This document shows, piece after piece, positions 1 through 11,329 of a stretch of 64,000 nt of DNA. A program made the translations under genes and the position numbers. This stretch comes from Diphasiastrum complanatum. Its lineage: Eukaryota; Streptophyta; Lycopodiopsida; Lycopodiales; Lycopodiaceae. The first letter of the stretch is position 1; the number at the start of each line of letters is the position of its first letter. Under the pieces are notes generated by a model. That model searched no databases and was not told where the DNA came from. It was given only the letters and a program-made list of their open reading frames with translations. The DNA lies in contig CM055095.1 in the NCBI GenBank assembly GCA_029204225.1, positions 9,826,243 through 9,890,242 of the forward strand, written 5' to 3'.

Positions 1-310
1 CTACGCTGACATACATGCCTACCGGACTAGCAAGGAGATATAGGCTTCCAGCCCAAGTTACATCCATGGCTTTGACTAGGATATCATTATATCATGGTAT
101 TATTTACAGTAAGAACTCTTTTATGCAATGGGATCATTTGATTTTTTCACTTAGAGTTCATTGAGTTCTTTTTGACCTCATTAGATGTCCAGTGAATAGT
201 TCTTATTTTGAGTTTATTTTGGGAGGCATGTTTTTATGCTCCTACATAGACTATCACACTTGACATGTACCATTTGGTCTTATATGCTTTTTAGCATCAA
301 AGGACAATAA

Positions 311-429
<119 letters not shown>

Positions 430-594
430 CCACCACTACGACTCAACACGACCCAAAACGATTCCACTTCCTTTGTCCTTGGCTTGTGGTAGCAAGCAAC
501 CTTGAGCTTGCAATTACAATATGTTTCATATTGAGGCAAGGCACAAAAACTTAGAACGAGCCCTTGAGTACCTAGTATGCTTCTTGGTTTCCAA

Positions 595-655
595 GGGGAG
601 GCTCGAACTTGAGACCAAAGAAACTTTGGATGTCAAAATAACCAATTGAGCCAGC
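595..655 (-). mobile_element. tRNA-derived SINE-like head, copy 1
   Basis: Read on the minus strand, a pol III A-box-like GGCTCAATTGG (642-652) is followed about 35 bases later by a B-box-like AGTTCGAGCC (600-609). The sequence between them contains GACATCCAAA. A second copy with the same layout lies at 45056-45115 on the plus strand; the two share GGTTA..TTG.CATCCAAA and GTTC.AGCC blocks. This paired similarity, rather than either box alone, suggests a short interspersed element derived from a tRNA. The 3' tail and target-site duplications were not delimited. It does not fold as an intact tRNA gene by eye. Confidence 0.55.
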
Positions 656-1700
656 ACCCTTGATTGAGTACTCCTAGTATGAGTGGATGCAAGGACCAAA
701 GCCCAATCGGACGAGTGGGGTGGCAACATGCACTAAGTAGTAGCTGAAAAGACAAAGGACGAGAGAGGTGTTAACCTAATTTAACAAGCTTACTCCAAAC
801 CGAAGCTACCTTATACTAGATTAACTTAGATCTATTCTATTAATGAATGGGGAAGTAAAATGCCCTTCATAGGGCCAATTGATGACATAGAACCACCAGC
901 AGTTGTGAACGTTGGAGGGAGAACCTGCTACAACTTTCAAATTCTTGTCAGGTCTTGTTTCTCAAACATAGGTCTACCAAGGTTAGCCCTACCTCTAGGC
1001 AATCTTCACGTTACGGCAATACAAGGATCAAAAGGTTTGAAATTGCAAGACCACAACTAGCACAATGCTCTCCATTGATTATTTTGCTTTAACTAAAGGA
1101 CTTTGCATTTTTTTTTTGAAAGAAAGGCTAGTAGCTCTTCCTCATTCTAATACCATCAAATATTTAGCTTTGAAAATGTGTTCCAATAAGTAAAACTCCC
1201 ACGAATCATGTATCACGGATAGAAACTTTAAAATGTGTGCTCTCAAAAGCATTGTCAACTTAATCTAGCAATGCACTTCCTTTTACTTCACTACATCAAA
1301 TTGTAGCTCACCCACACTTCAAAATATCACTCCTTTCTAGCTCAATTGTCAACCAACCAAAACTCAACTAATCACACATTTTGAGCATAGTTTTAATTTA
1401 TTACAAAACTTCCTCCAAAAAATCTTCTACAAAATTGGAAGCTCGTTCATGGGAGGCAAATATAAACAAATACACCCATTTAAAACAAGTTCTATATTTT
1501 ATTAGAACATGCTATTTTATCTCCTCATATTTTATGCTACAAAAACGAAATCCTAAGTTTTGCATCATGTAAATTATATCACAAATATGATATGGCTTGA
1601 GTGGACTCTTCTACTTGATCTAAATCCACCAATAAGTTCATAGCTGATATTCGAGACACTCAATTGGAATGAAAGGAATTAAAATGCTTCAATATTTTAC
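656..1700. other. No recognisable gene
   Basis: AT-rich sequence with a plus-strand open frame of 66 codons (860-1060) that matches no family I recognise. I looked here for the missing 3' exons of the minus-strand gene that begins at 4396 and found no convincing match. Confidence 0.5.
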
Positions 1701-4396
1701 CAAGACACCCTCACGAACATCTTCTACTTGCATGCAAAAGCGAGAGTCTTGGTTGGGTTTTCCAGGAGCCAATTGCTCAGAAGATTTATTCCTCGGTGAT
1801 CCATTTGGGCCACGCCTGCTTCCCCGCTTGGGAAAAAGAAGTCCCAACTCACGTTCAACTTCACTGCCATCGCAAAAGAAATATGTTATCCTCTTTGATG
1901 TTATCATCCCTATGAATGCCAACATACAAATATGAGAAAACAAAGTCTATGAAAGAAGATTGGAACCTCATAATTATGCAAATACTAAATTTCAAGTAGC
2001 ATGCTCAAATTTCCTTTGATATAGAAAATACACAATGCAATGATGAAGGATTTGAAAATAGACTCACCTACGAGCTCTTCTAGTTCTCATGGTTAGGAGT
2101 CGCTCATCCTCCTGGGCAAGTACATACAAAGATTTTGAATCATCTCTCCAAGGATTTGTGTCCAATACTGCCAAGATAAATAAAATCCACATGCATTATT
2201 TAAGACCTAGCACAAGATAATGCCCTTCAAGTTTTAAAGCCATGCTAGCTCAAAATATCAACATCATCGACCATAACATATAAAAAGCTGCAATGTTGCT
2301 ATGATTGTCAACATAATCCATAATTCACATTATCATATTGTTTCAAATTTCCACAATGGGCAACAACAAAAGTTAAGATCCAGAATGCTAATCATAATGC
2401 ATGGATTTCCAGAATTTACAACAATAAATGTGATGCACATCATCTTTCACTAGCGAGAACACACATCAGCCAAATGGTGTATTGTTTACTTCTTGCAATG
2501 CATTTTGATAAGTCACATCGCTCATCCAAATTCAAGCAACAAAAAGAAGGGGGTATAATGTCTATTTATAAACTATATACTCAAATGGTACAAGGTGGTA
2601 CCAAGATAATAGTCAACTGGTACAAACCTATATACTCAACTGGTACAAGGTGGTACAAAGACCACTCCACCAGTTTATGATCTTTTTCCATTTGCTATGA
2701 CCAAATGTGCTCCGATGTACCCAAAAAAATGACAAATTAACATGTGGAGAATTTCTTCATTTGCACAAGTTAATCAAATTTCAATTTTGACCAGTTCACC
2801 AACAAACATAATCCCAAACAACCGACAAGGTGCAAGGAATATACACACATCTTTGCTCAAATGATACATGTACAACAACGAGTTATTCTTGATAGAAAGA
2901 GGGGAAAAAAAGAATGGGTATTTTTCGAAGACCAGACGCAGCAAGGAAGAGGGTTCACATGTCAAGTCCTAACATAAATTACGAAGTTCATTGTTGCTTG
3001 TAGCAAGCTGAAACCTTAAAGCAAATTAGTGTTCACAGAATCACAAGTGCACATGGCAATGTTTAATGGACACAATTAAATTTCTTAAACTAGATTCCAT
3101 GTTCCAACTTCCACTTACATTATGATATATCATTTATGCATACACATCATATACATCACAACATCCATCACACAGTACACTAGGTAAACATTTGATTACA
3201 AACTAAAATAATGAAAAGCAAAATCAAAGAACTGCTGAGAACTGGCACAATCAAAAAATTGTCCTAAGTCAAAGAACCATTTTTTTTTTTGAAGTCCGAT
3301 TCAAATTGGACCCAAATGATTCATGGACGAACGTCAACAAATTGTGGTTCGTGGAAACACTAAAATGTTCCGACTTCAAATTTACCGGCTACAACTTAAC
3401 AAAATCAAGACTCAGGAATAAATACAAGACTCAAGAACAAAATTTCAAAAAATGAGTAAATAAAAGTTTAGACTTTCCCTGTGTCTTCATTAGACCTCAC
3501 TCATATCTCTGGGAAATGGGTTTGAGCTCCATGAAAGTAAAGTTAAGCTACTATGCGAAATGGCCACATTAAGGGAAACAAACATTATTCATTCTAAATT
3601 TCAGAATCTCCAATAGTGTCCGCATTTTTTGTACTATTATACAATAAGCCCTGAATTGACTCAATGGACGCCTAATATTAGAGGCAAGTTCTTCGTATTG
3701 GAAACAAGCGGATAAGGTCATTGTGATAGAATAGATTATTTACTAAAGCATTCCTTCCGAAAAGAAAATCAAGCCAGGCAAAAATAAAACCGGCTATCTA
3801 GTTCATAGAACTTCATGACATTCAAAGTTGGTTTTACCATCGTAGCTGCTCGAATCTAGATTTTGCTCCAATTTCCTCCTCATGTCATAAGTACGAGACG
3901 ATACTTGTTTCAGAAAGCTATCAGATGTGGAAGGTATTTCCTCATCAATATTCAAAGCCCCCTCTATGTCTGTTTTGTCATCCTCTGGATCCAATTCCTC
4001 GTCTTTCCCGACGTCGCTTGCATAACACTCAAATTTCTTGTTTCTAAAGTTTCTTCTAATATCAAGACAAAAACAGTCCATATCCCTATCCGATTGCCAG
4101 CACGGCCGTCCCAAAACATGAAATGGAGCACCACACCCTCTACGAAAAACCCTAACGGAGTCCCTCTGACTGGATCTTAGAGCTCGCATCGACTTGATTT
4201 TGCATCTGTTGGATGCAGTAAGCCCCGGCAAAGGGTTTGAGCAAGGCAAGAAGGTAACGGCACCCTTGCCAATGGGATTAATCATCGAAGCTCGCATTGC
4301 AACAGCCACAAACGCAACGTCTTGCAAAAGCACTGCATCGCCCGCCATTGATCGCCCCAAAGGCTTGCACCCAAACAGAACCTCAAACGGCGCCAA
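1701..4396 (-). CDS. Conserved plastid-type protein of unknown function, 5' three exons (partial)
   Basis: Three exons join in frame: 3838-4396, 2068-2167 and 1701-1863, giving 274 residues so far. The donors read G|GTAAAA, AG|GTGAGT and TTG|GTAAAA, and the acceptors are CAG at 2168-2170 and 1864-1866. The joined product reads SSSYDVLDTNPWRDDSK, then YVLAQEDERLLTMRTRRARR, then SEVERELGLLFPKRG and VEDVREGVL. I recognise these blocks from a conserved land-plant chloroplast protein family of unknown function; from memory some members are annotated as seed-maturation-like proteins and may carry a DUF3110-type C-terminal domain. That name is unverified. The first ~60 residues are poor in acidic residues, fitting a transit peptide (inference). 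Residues about 130-155 are very acidic. The C-terminal exons should lie beyond the left window edge. Intron 1 is 1,670 bp and contains no recognised element. No frameshift or stop is seen in the exons, so the gene may be functional. Confidence 0.8.
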
Positions 4397-4498
4397 TGTA
4401 CAGGAACGTGAAAAAATTGTGTTGATCGTATCAAAAATGTTGCTCGGCAGATCGCCGAAGGAAAATGTTTAGGAATTTGTTGAAGTTGGAAAGGAATG

Positions 4499-4520
4499 GG
4501 GGGGGGGGGTGGGGGGGTGG
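4499..4520. repeat. G-run, possible G-quadruplex
   Basis: Twenty G in 22 bases, broken only by two T. It lies about 100 bp upstream of the start codon of the minus-strand gene, so it is a C-run in the likely 5' UTR or core promoter of that gene. G-quadruplex potential on the plus strand is an inference. Confidence 0.7.
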
Positions 4521-4682
4521 TTGATAGTGAGTGAATCTGGAGCAAAGATTCTAGTGACTTCCTTATGCCACGAAGTTGCGTTTCATGGCCTCGTAAGACT
4601 ATAAAGCAATGTCACGTGGAAGAGGTTAGATTTTAGACGATTGTAACCTAGCTCACAATATGTGCGGTTCAGATTTATGTCA

Positions 4683-4713
4683 CCCTCCCTCCCTCCCCCC
4701 TCCCCTCCTCCCT

Positions 4714-4780
<67 letters not shown>
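4683..4780. repeat. Compound microsatellite (CCCT)n(CT)n(CA)n
   Basis: Irregular CCCTC units (4683-4720) pass into pure CT and then CA to 4780. It begins the repetitive block that runs to about 6.5 kb. Confidence 0.95.
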
Positions 4781-4782
<2 letters not shown>

Positions 4783-4821
4783 TATTGTTATAGATTAAAA
4801 ACAACGCCTTCGCTCTTTCTA

Positions 4822-5140
4822 TCATGATGCACGCCTCTCCTTCTCTCTCTTGCCCTTGTATACCTTTCTCTCTTTCTAGAAACTTCTCTTTTTATGAATT
4901 TCTAAAGTCACATGTTCTCTCTCTAAAAATTTCTAAATGCACATGTCATTTTCAAGCATTTCAAATGCACTTCAAATGCCCTTCAAATAAATTTTAGGGC
5001 AAACGTGGACCAATGAGAATAGACAAAACCCTTTTCGTCTATCATTGCCCACCTTCTCTCTATTTTTCATATCTGTACCCTAGAAAACCCTAACCCTAAA
5101 AACCTAATGCAAAAATATTTTCTCTTTCTCTCTCCCTCCG
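4822..5140 (+). repeat. Promoter-like dispersed repeat, copy A
   Basis: The copy runs from a CT-rich start through AATTTCTAAAGTCACATGTT and CACATGTCATTTTCAA to a block containing CAAACGTGGACCAATGA, then CCCTTTT.GTCTATCATTGCCCA, and ends in AAACCCTAACCCTAAA (5085-5100), which is a telo-box-like motif. The same order recurs at 5998-6270, and parts recur at 5750-5990 and 6345-6510. Its nature (satellite, LTR fragment or duplicated promoter) is not resolved. Confidence 0.75.
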
Positions 5141-5600
5141 CTCTCACGAGTCACGACTCTTCGTGTCCTCCCAGCATCACCCTCTCTCTCTTCTCTCACT
5201 CACCATCTCTCTAGCCCCTCTCTCTTTTCTCTCACCATCTCTCACTCACCTTTCCTCGAGCTGCGGGGTTGAACGGCGGCCTATGCAAGCGAGCTCCTCT
5301 CAAAGACGAGCCAGAAGAGAGCAATTGCCACCAGCAACAACATTGCCGCCATTATTGAATGTGAAAGGAGGAGCAGCAGGTGCTCCTGCTGATGTGAGAG
5401 GAGGAGCAAACAGGTAATTGGCCTGCCTGCTGCAATCTAGTGCCCGACATCGCTGCTATTCTCAGCAACTGATCTGCAACCAAAGTTGATCTTTCAACAC
5501 TCACTCGTGATCTATAGAAGGAAGCCATGAACAAAAACAAAACAGAACCAAAAAGCTTACACCAACCCAACCGGTCCACAAGGAGAGCGACGGGCCCTCT
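5141..5600 (+). other. CT-rich leader-like stretch with short open frame
   Basis: An 84-codon frame (5163-5417) has no ATG at its first codon and starts Ser/Leu/Pro-rich, then Ala/Gly-rich. It matches no family I know and looks like translated CT-rich sequence. A splice-donor-like AG|GTAATT follows at about 5414. No gene is called. Confidence 0.3.
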
Positions 5601-5603
5601 CAT

Positions 5604-5717
<114 letters not shown>

Positions 5718-5749
5718 GATCTATCGTGCTCTCTTAGGTTTCAAGAAAC

Positions 5750-5990
5750 AAGATGATAGTCTCTCTCTAGAACATTCTCTTTCTAGAACTTTCTAGAGAG
5801 AAATTTTAGCAGAACCGGCTTTTGATTAGTAACAACTGGCTGAACCGCCAGGTGCACGTCATTTCATTTCTAGGGCACACGTGGCCCAATGACAATTGCA
5901 GAAATCCACAACAGCTGACATTCTCTCTCTATTTTTCATCTCACCTATAAAAAATCCTAAAATATGAAAAATCAGTGCTCTCTCTCTCTC
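5750..5990 (+). repeat. Promoter-like dispersed repeat, copy B (diverged)
   Basis: It contains GGGCACACGTGGCCCAATGA, the counterpart of the CAAACGTGGACCAATGA block in copy A, followed by TTCTCTCTCTATTTTTCATC and a TATA-like CACCTATAAAAAATCC. The first half is more diverged than in copies A and C. The CACACGTGG core is a G-box-type element (known motif; function here is inference). Confidence 0.6.
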
Positions 5991-5997
5991 TCATGCA

Positions 5998-6266
5998 ATC
6001 ATGATGTGCTCATCTCCTTCTCTCCTTTGCCATTTTATACTTCACTCTTTCTATGAATTTCTAAAGTCACATGTTTTCTCTCTATACAGTTCTCAATGCA
6101 CATGTCATTTTCAACCCATTTAGACTACACTTCAAATGCCCGTCAAGTACATTTTAGGACAAACGTGGACCATGATAATAGAGAAAACCCTTTTTGTCTA
6201 TCATTGCCCACATTCTCTCTCGCTACTTTTCACCTGAAACCTAAAAAACCCTAAAAAATCTTATTG

Positions 6267-6270
<4 letters not shown>
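5998..6270 (+). repeat. Promoter-like dispersed repeat, copy C
   Basis: Closest match to copy A: it shares TATGAATTTCTAAAGTCAC, GCACATGTCATTTTCAA, CTTCAAATGCCC, GGACAAACGTGGACCA and GTCTATCATTGCCCAC in the same order, and ends in a run of AAAACCCTAAAAAA. Confidence 0.75.

Positions 6271-6341
<71 letters not shown>
6271..6341. repeat. Microsatellite (CT)n
   Basis: Uninterrupted CT dinucleotides, directly abutting copy C on the left and copy D on the right. Confidence 0.97.
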
Positions 6342-6343
<2 letters not shown>

Positions 6344-6344
6344 G

Positions 6345-6510
6345 GCTCATCTCTTTCTCTCTCTTCCAATTGCGTGATTTTATACATCGTCTTACTCTGG
6401 AAAATTCCTTTTCTAAAAGTTTCCAAAGCAGTGTTCTCTCACTTCAATGGCCTTTTAATTGGCCTTTAGAATACGTTTTAGGACAAACGTGGACCAATGA
6501 AAAGCTCTGA
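6345..6510 (+). repeat. Promoter-like dispersed repeat, copy D (partial)
   Basis: It keeps the opening CTCATCTC.TTCTCTC, a diverged middle, and the TTTTAGGACAAACGTGGACC block, then departs from the others after CAATGAAAAG. Confidence 0.6.
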
Positions 6511-6629
6511 AACGTGTTTTCTCCACAATATCCTCTCTCTCTCTCTCTCTCAAATTTTCTCACACAAATCTTTCTCTCACACACACAATCTCTTTTTGTC
6601 TTTGATTGGTCTTCCAAAGTCCTTAACTA

Positions 6630-7932
6630 GCATCAATCATGTTTGTGAGCAATGGGCTTTGTCAAAGTCACATAGGTTACCTTATACTAGATCTACTATG
6701 CCTTCTCAAGTTGTATATTAGGATATTCATGGTGTTATTATTAATAGCAATTGAGGAGCTAAGATGTAGGTAACCTTTATTGATGATTTTAGTAGGTTTT
6801 GTTGGGTATAGTGTTACTATTATTAGCAATCGAGGAGCTAAGATGTATGTAACCTTTATTGATGATTTTAGTAGGTTTTGTTGGGTATATATACTAAAGA
6901 GCAAGGATGAAGTGTATGATGTCTTTGTCAAGTTCAAGATTGCAAGGGAGGTCCAATTCTCTACGAAGATCAAGTGCTTGAGGAGTGACAATGGTGTTGA
7001 GTATATCTCTACCAAGTTCATGGGATCAAGAGGGAGTACACAAGTCTGACACCACAACAAAATGGAGTGGCTGAGAGGAAGAAGAGAACCTTGTGTGAGG
7101 TGCAAAAGCCGCGAGGTTAGGAGCCAATCTACCAAAACCATTTTGGATCAAGCTTTGTTGTGTGCTAACTTTCTATGCAATAGGTGGCTGAGTGCTTTAT
7201 TGGATGGAAAAACCCAAGAAGGCTGAGTGTCAAGTTTTTTAGAACTTTTGGATGCAATTGCTATATCAACATAACACTTGATGATAGGACAAAGGAGGAT
7301 CCATCTTCAAGGAAAGGTATATTTGTTGGCTATAGTGAGGTGAGTAAAGCCTACAAGGTTTACATTCCTTCTACTAATAAAGTGGTCATTGGAAGAGATG
7401 TCATTTTTCATGAGGAAAATATTCCAAAGGTGTCCTCAAGTAATGATGTTGTGGATGGATCTAACATTCTTGATGTGGATGACATGGATGTTACTTTGGA
7501 TGATGTTGATGAAGGGCCTTCAAGTCAAAAGCCAAGGAGGACATCAAGGCAAAGGCAAACACCTTCAAGGCTCACATATGATGAAAAAGGTAAGCAAGTT
7601 TTTGGAGGTACAAACTATGCCTAACTTCTTTTGATGAACCTACATGTGTAGATAAGGCTATCCAAAAGGAGGAGTGGATCCAAGCAATAGATCTTGAGTA
7701 TCAAGCTCTTATGAAGAACAATACATGGAGGTTGGTGGAACTACCTAAGGACAAGAAAGCTATTGGATGCAAACGGATCTTCAAAGTGAAGACAAACCAA
7801 GATGGATCAATCAATAAGCATAAGACAAGGTTGGTTGCTAAAGGATATGCACAAGAACATGGTATTGACTATGATGAAACCTTTGCACCCGTGGCAAAAA
7901 TGGTAAGCAGAGAAACCCCTATAAATATGTGA
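6630..7932 (+). pseudogene. Ty1/copia pol fragment (GAG-pre-integrase, integrase, start of RT)
   Basis: In order and in more than one frame: a GAG-pre-integrase end with CEQWALSKSHRLPYTRS (about 6645-6700); integrase core pieces FIDDFSRFCWVYILKSKDEV and KCLRSDNGVEYIS (6840-7020); an integrase C-terminal region FRTFGCNCYINITLDDRTK...GIFVGYSEVSKAYKVY (7184-7420); an acidic linker ending SRQRQTPSRL; and the start of the copia reverse transcriptase, MKNNTWRLVELP to HGIDYDETFAPVAKM (7711-7900). The RT stops abruptly before its catalytic motifs, where unrelated sequence begins. Frameshifts, stops and a 79-bp tandem duplication show that it is dead. The protein type resembles the copia gag-protease ORF at 36842-38142, so the two could be parts of one family (inference). 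Confidence 0.9.
6732..6889 (+). repeat. 79-bp tandem duplication inside copia integrase
   Basis: Units 6732-6810 and 6811-6889 differ at about four bases. The unit is not a multiple of three, so it shifts the integrase frame. It duplicates the stretch encoding the first part of the catalytic core. Confidence 0.92.
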
Positions 7933-7968
7933 GAGTCGGGACATAAGTTCACTTTTTCTGATTCGCGC

Positions 7969-8158
7969 CTGACTCGTCACTGACTCGCCAGATTGCCTAA
8001 CTCGCGCCCTTGATTTTTGACACTTTCTTGTTATCTCTTGGCTCGCCATTAGACTTTTTGTGATTCCTTGACTCGCCGTCATGAATTTTCCATCACTATC
8101 CCTGACTCGCCGCTGACTCGCCGAACCCTTTGACTCGCCAGCCCTGTCCTGACTCGCC
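7969..8158 (+). repeat. Cluster of TGACTCGCC motifs
   Basis: At least six exact TGACTCGCC copies (about 7981, 8070, 8103, 8112, 8130, 8150) plus variants TGACTCGTC and TGGCTCGCC lie within 190 bp at irregular spacing. The same motif is clustered at 34.6-35.5 kb. TGACTC is the half-site used by GCN4-type bZIP factors (known), but no binding is shown here. Confidence 0.85.
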
Positions 8159-8474
8159 ATCATAGCCTGAACTACCATATAGCTTCCATTCTCTTCTTCC
8201 AACCTCGTACTCCTCAAACTGACCTCATGGCACCGAAACGTGGTCTTTCGGACGTTGCCACTCCCTTTGGACAAAGAGCCTGACCCACCATAAGTGCAGC
8301 TCCACCATCGAGAGCCCCAGCAGCTCCTCCAGTCCCACGATGTCATCATGCACCTCGCCATCCACATCTCAGCAGACCGGATCTTCGTCCCCATCCACAT
8401 CCACTTCGCCTAGCTGAGAGGAGGGAGAGACTTCTCCCCCATCTACTCGTTGAACGCCTGGTTGTGCCTCTCTC

Positions 8475-10257
8475 ATGCCCTTGCAGTACACCGTCCTCAC
8501 GTTGCTCATCGAGCAAGAAATTACTGCTCTTCGCACTGACGACTGCTTTGCGGTTCTAACGAACATGAGTTTAGCAAACATGGAAGTGCCACTCGACCAG
8601 TCCTTGGTGCGACAGGCCTTTTTTTTCCACATTCGATGCCGACCATTTCACCGTTATCTATAAAGAGCAGGACCACGTGGTCACCCTCGATCCACAGCTA
8701 ATTTCAGTTGCTCTCAGCCTTCTGCACACCCCCAACCTGCCATTTCCTGAGGCCTCACCAAATTAGATGTGTGTGCCATTTTCCTTCCGGATCAAGGTGA
8801 AGTTAAGACCAACACCAACGACGGGTGCCTGATTATGCAGATCATAAATCCAAATCTCCGTGACGTGATGAAATTCATGTCTTCCACCATCATTGTGAGC
8901 CCACAACGCCTCCTACGCGTGTCGTGGTCATGTTGACCATGATGGAAGGACCAAACACTGTTTACGATTGGGCCTTGCTTCTCACCAAGGAGTTACAGGC
9001 TGCTTTCAAGCGCCCCACCTAGATCATCTATGGTGGTTTGATAACCATCATTGCCTTCATTCATCTGGAAAATGTAGGTGTCTGAATGCCTACGCGATCC
9101 TCCACATCCGCCAACTCCACTCCCAAAGACGCACTTACGACATTGTTGGCAAATCAATAGTTGCCCTCCTTCACCTCATCTCCTATGTCATCTACCCACA
9201 CCAACCCCACACATTCCTCTCCAATACTCCAGATCACGTCTCCAATCCATAGCCCCATCCATCCAACTGCCTCTTCCCCCATCTCATCTGTCGTTGCAAC
9301 TTCTATTTTCTCTTCCATCGTCTCTCCCATCGTCACTCCCATCACTACTCTGGTCATCACCACATCATCCTCCCTCACTGTCAATATTCCACTAATCTCA
9401 TCTCCTATTCGCCCCACAGTTGTTTCCACCATCACCGCTCTCACCACCTCCATCATCACCCATGTTGTCATCCCCATCTCCACCACCGTTGTTCCAACTA
9501 TCACCACCATTTCTGTTATCACACCTCTTCCACCACCCATCGTAACCTTGTCACCTTTGGCCAGCTGGGACACTCAGGCTCTGGGTTGTTGGACTGTCTT
9601 AACGGGCCTCCAGCAACAACGGTCGCACAACTGAAAAGAGAGCAAGAAAAAGAGAGGAATGAGAGCCACCAGTTGATAGGCCAGTTGAAGAAAGCAGAGC
9701 AAGCAGCTCAACAACACCAACAGCTCGTGTCCACACTTCACACCGAGCTTAACCAAAAAAAGATTGTGCAGAAAACGTATCAATCTGACCGCCAACATTT
9801 GGTGCTGAAATAGATTGCACTGGAGCAGTAGCATGAATCTCTCAAAACCAACGAGAGATCACTCAAATATTACATTTGCACCCTGGAGCGAAATGTCTCA
9901 AAAGAGAAGATGGAGATGCAGAGAGCCCAGACCAACTTCACCACTCAGCAAGCGGCCCTGGAGCTCACAGTCCAACTAGCGGACCAACAGGTGCAGGCTA
10001 TCCAAGCTACATTGGATCAAATGGTAGCAATGATAGAAGAAGAGACACTGGCCGCCCAGAAGCTGCAAAAGAAGTGGGCCAAGTATTGCAAGGATCACTT
10101 TGTATGGGTGCTACAGACTTATCAGGATCAACAAAAACTTCATGATGCGGTGCTCATAACAAAGGATACCGAGCTGGCCACCTTACATACGCGCCACGCT
10201 CCAAGAAGACGAGCACGCACTCAAGAAAACAGAAGACCAACTGCAAAATCTCAATAA
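8475..10257 (+). pseudogene. Degenerate accessory ORF of a Tat-type gypsy element (copy 1)
   Basis: Readable in several frames. An N-terminal part has SLVRQAF, then DHFTVIYKEQDHVVTLDPQ and ISVALSLLHTP (about 8595-8760). It is followed by a Ser/Thr/Pro/Ile-rich low-complexity part (9160-9570) and a long Gln/Glu/Lys-rich coiled-coil part (9586-10250) with heptad-like stretches such as QLIGQLKKAEQAAQQHQQL and LADQQVQAIQATLDQMVAMI. The minus-strand ORF at 55967-59093, which directly follows a Tat integrase, has the same order of parts and a related N-terminal segment (SLIRAAY...IDITPAKIQLIGFPD). By that link I assign this copy to the same kind of accessory ORF; no pol is attached here. Plant-mobile-domain relatedness is possible but untested. 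Multiple stops show decay. Confidence 0.6.
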
Positions 10258-10504
10258 GTAGTTCACCGTTGTTCTAGAGTTTTCCACTGCTCTAGACGAC
10301 AACTTACCTTTCATTTTTCAATATCTCATTAGACTAGCTTTCTATTATTTTTCTCTGCCTTTCCCAGCTTCCCCCTTCTCTAATTTCGACATCATTCACA
10401 TTTATCAGATTGCATCGGAGGCTAATAAAAATATCTTTGTTTTTGCGGTCCAGTTATTTCTGTGATGTTTTTGGGAGTCCTCCACTCCATTTTGTAGCAG
10501 GCCT

Positions 10505-11329
10505 TTGTGCCATCATAAATTTTCCATAGGATTGACACTTCCAATTGGAGCTAGATTACTTGCATCAACCCCCCTCTTTGTTCCACCTCAATTTATCCCT
10601 TCATCTTCACAACATCAACATGTACGATATGCGCCAGAGTACCAACCAACAGGAGCAGAGAAGTCGTTCGACGCCCTCGTAGATCATACAAAGCACCGCC
10701 ACACCGCCACCGCCACCCTTCCAAAAGCCCTCCGTCTTGCATATAATGAGCTCCGGACCCTCTACCATGATTGCCATCAATACCACCCTGCCACTCTCAT
10801 CACCTGTTACAACGTGGCCTTGGCACATTATAATGACATCGTCCAAGATCCATCCAACAGGCATTCATGTCAGATCTCTGACTTTCCATTCATCAAATCT
10901 GCATCCACCATTCACTCCACCATCAACTACCAACAGCTCCAACTCACTTTCCCCCATTTCAACCTTCAAACTGGCGGAGACCGCACCTTCGACCAAGATC
11001 TTCAATATGCCTCACAGGCCAAAGACACCACCTCCCTTCAAGTTGATTCTAACATGCCTCCTCTTGAGTTCGTCAACTCACCACCTCGCGCCATGTCGCC
11101 TCTTGCTACTTCTTCACCACCCATGTCGCCTCCTCACCCCCTAAATCCAATCTTCCGTCCACCTTCATCGTTCCTCCATGCCCAGTCGACAACCTCCCTA
11201 ATCTTGTGGTACCCATGGGTTAATGCACACGGCCTAAGTACACAGTACAACACCTGCCCTAGCACAAACCTAATTACAAATACATACAGAGGAAAGAGAG
11301 AGAGGTGTAAAGTTCAAAGATTTTGTTAA
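10505..11329 (+). CDS. Uncharacterised ORF, 274 codons, probable transposon accessory protein
   Basis: This is the longest intact frame in this stretch. The first ATG falls at codon 1 if the preceding base context is accepted; an internal start is equally possible. Residues about 50-120 look like a folded helical segment (KALRLAYNELRTLYHDCHQY and ITCYNVALAHYNDIVQDP). From about 190 onward it is Pro/Ser-rich with SPPMSPPHPLNP. Being next to the accessory ORF remnant and having the same proline-rich style suggests it belongs to the same mobile element family. I do not recognise a domain. It could be a chance-preserved piece of a longer dead ORF. Confidence 0.35.
   Translation: MCHHKFSIGLTLPIGARLLASTPLFVPPQFIPSSSQHQHVRYAPEYQPTGAEKSFDALVDHTKHRHTATATLPKALRLAYNELRTLYHDCHQYHPATLITCYNVALAHYNDIVQDPSNRHSCQISDFPFIKSASTIHSTINYQQLQLTFPHFNLQTGGDRTFDQDLQYASQAKDTTSLQVDSNMPPLEFVNSPPRAMSPLATSSPPMSPPHPLNPIFRPPSSFLHAQSTTSLILWYPWVNAHGLSTQYNTCPSTNLITNTYRGKRERCKVQRFC

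Noticed and set aside
3863-4472. Plus-strand frames of about 100 codons
   Set aside because: They are antisense shadows of exon 1 of the minus-strand plastid-type gene, whose spliced product matches a known protein family.
9154-9573. Minus-strand Met/Val/Gly-rich 139-codon frame
   Set aside because: Shadow of the Ser/Thr/Pro-rich linker of the plus-strand accessory ORF.
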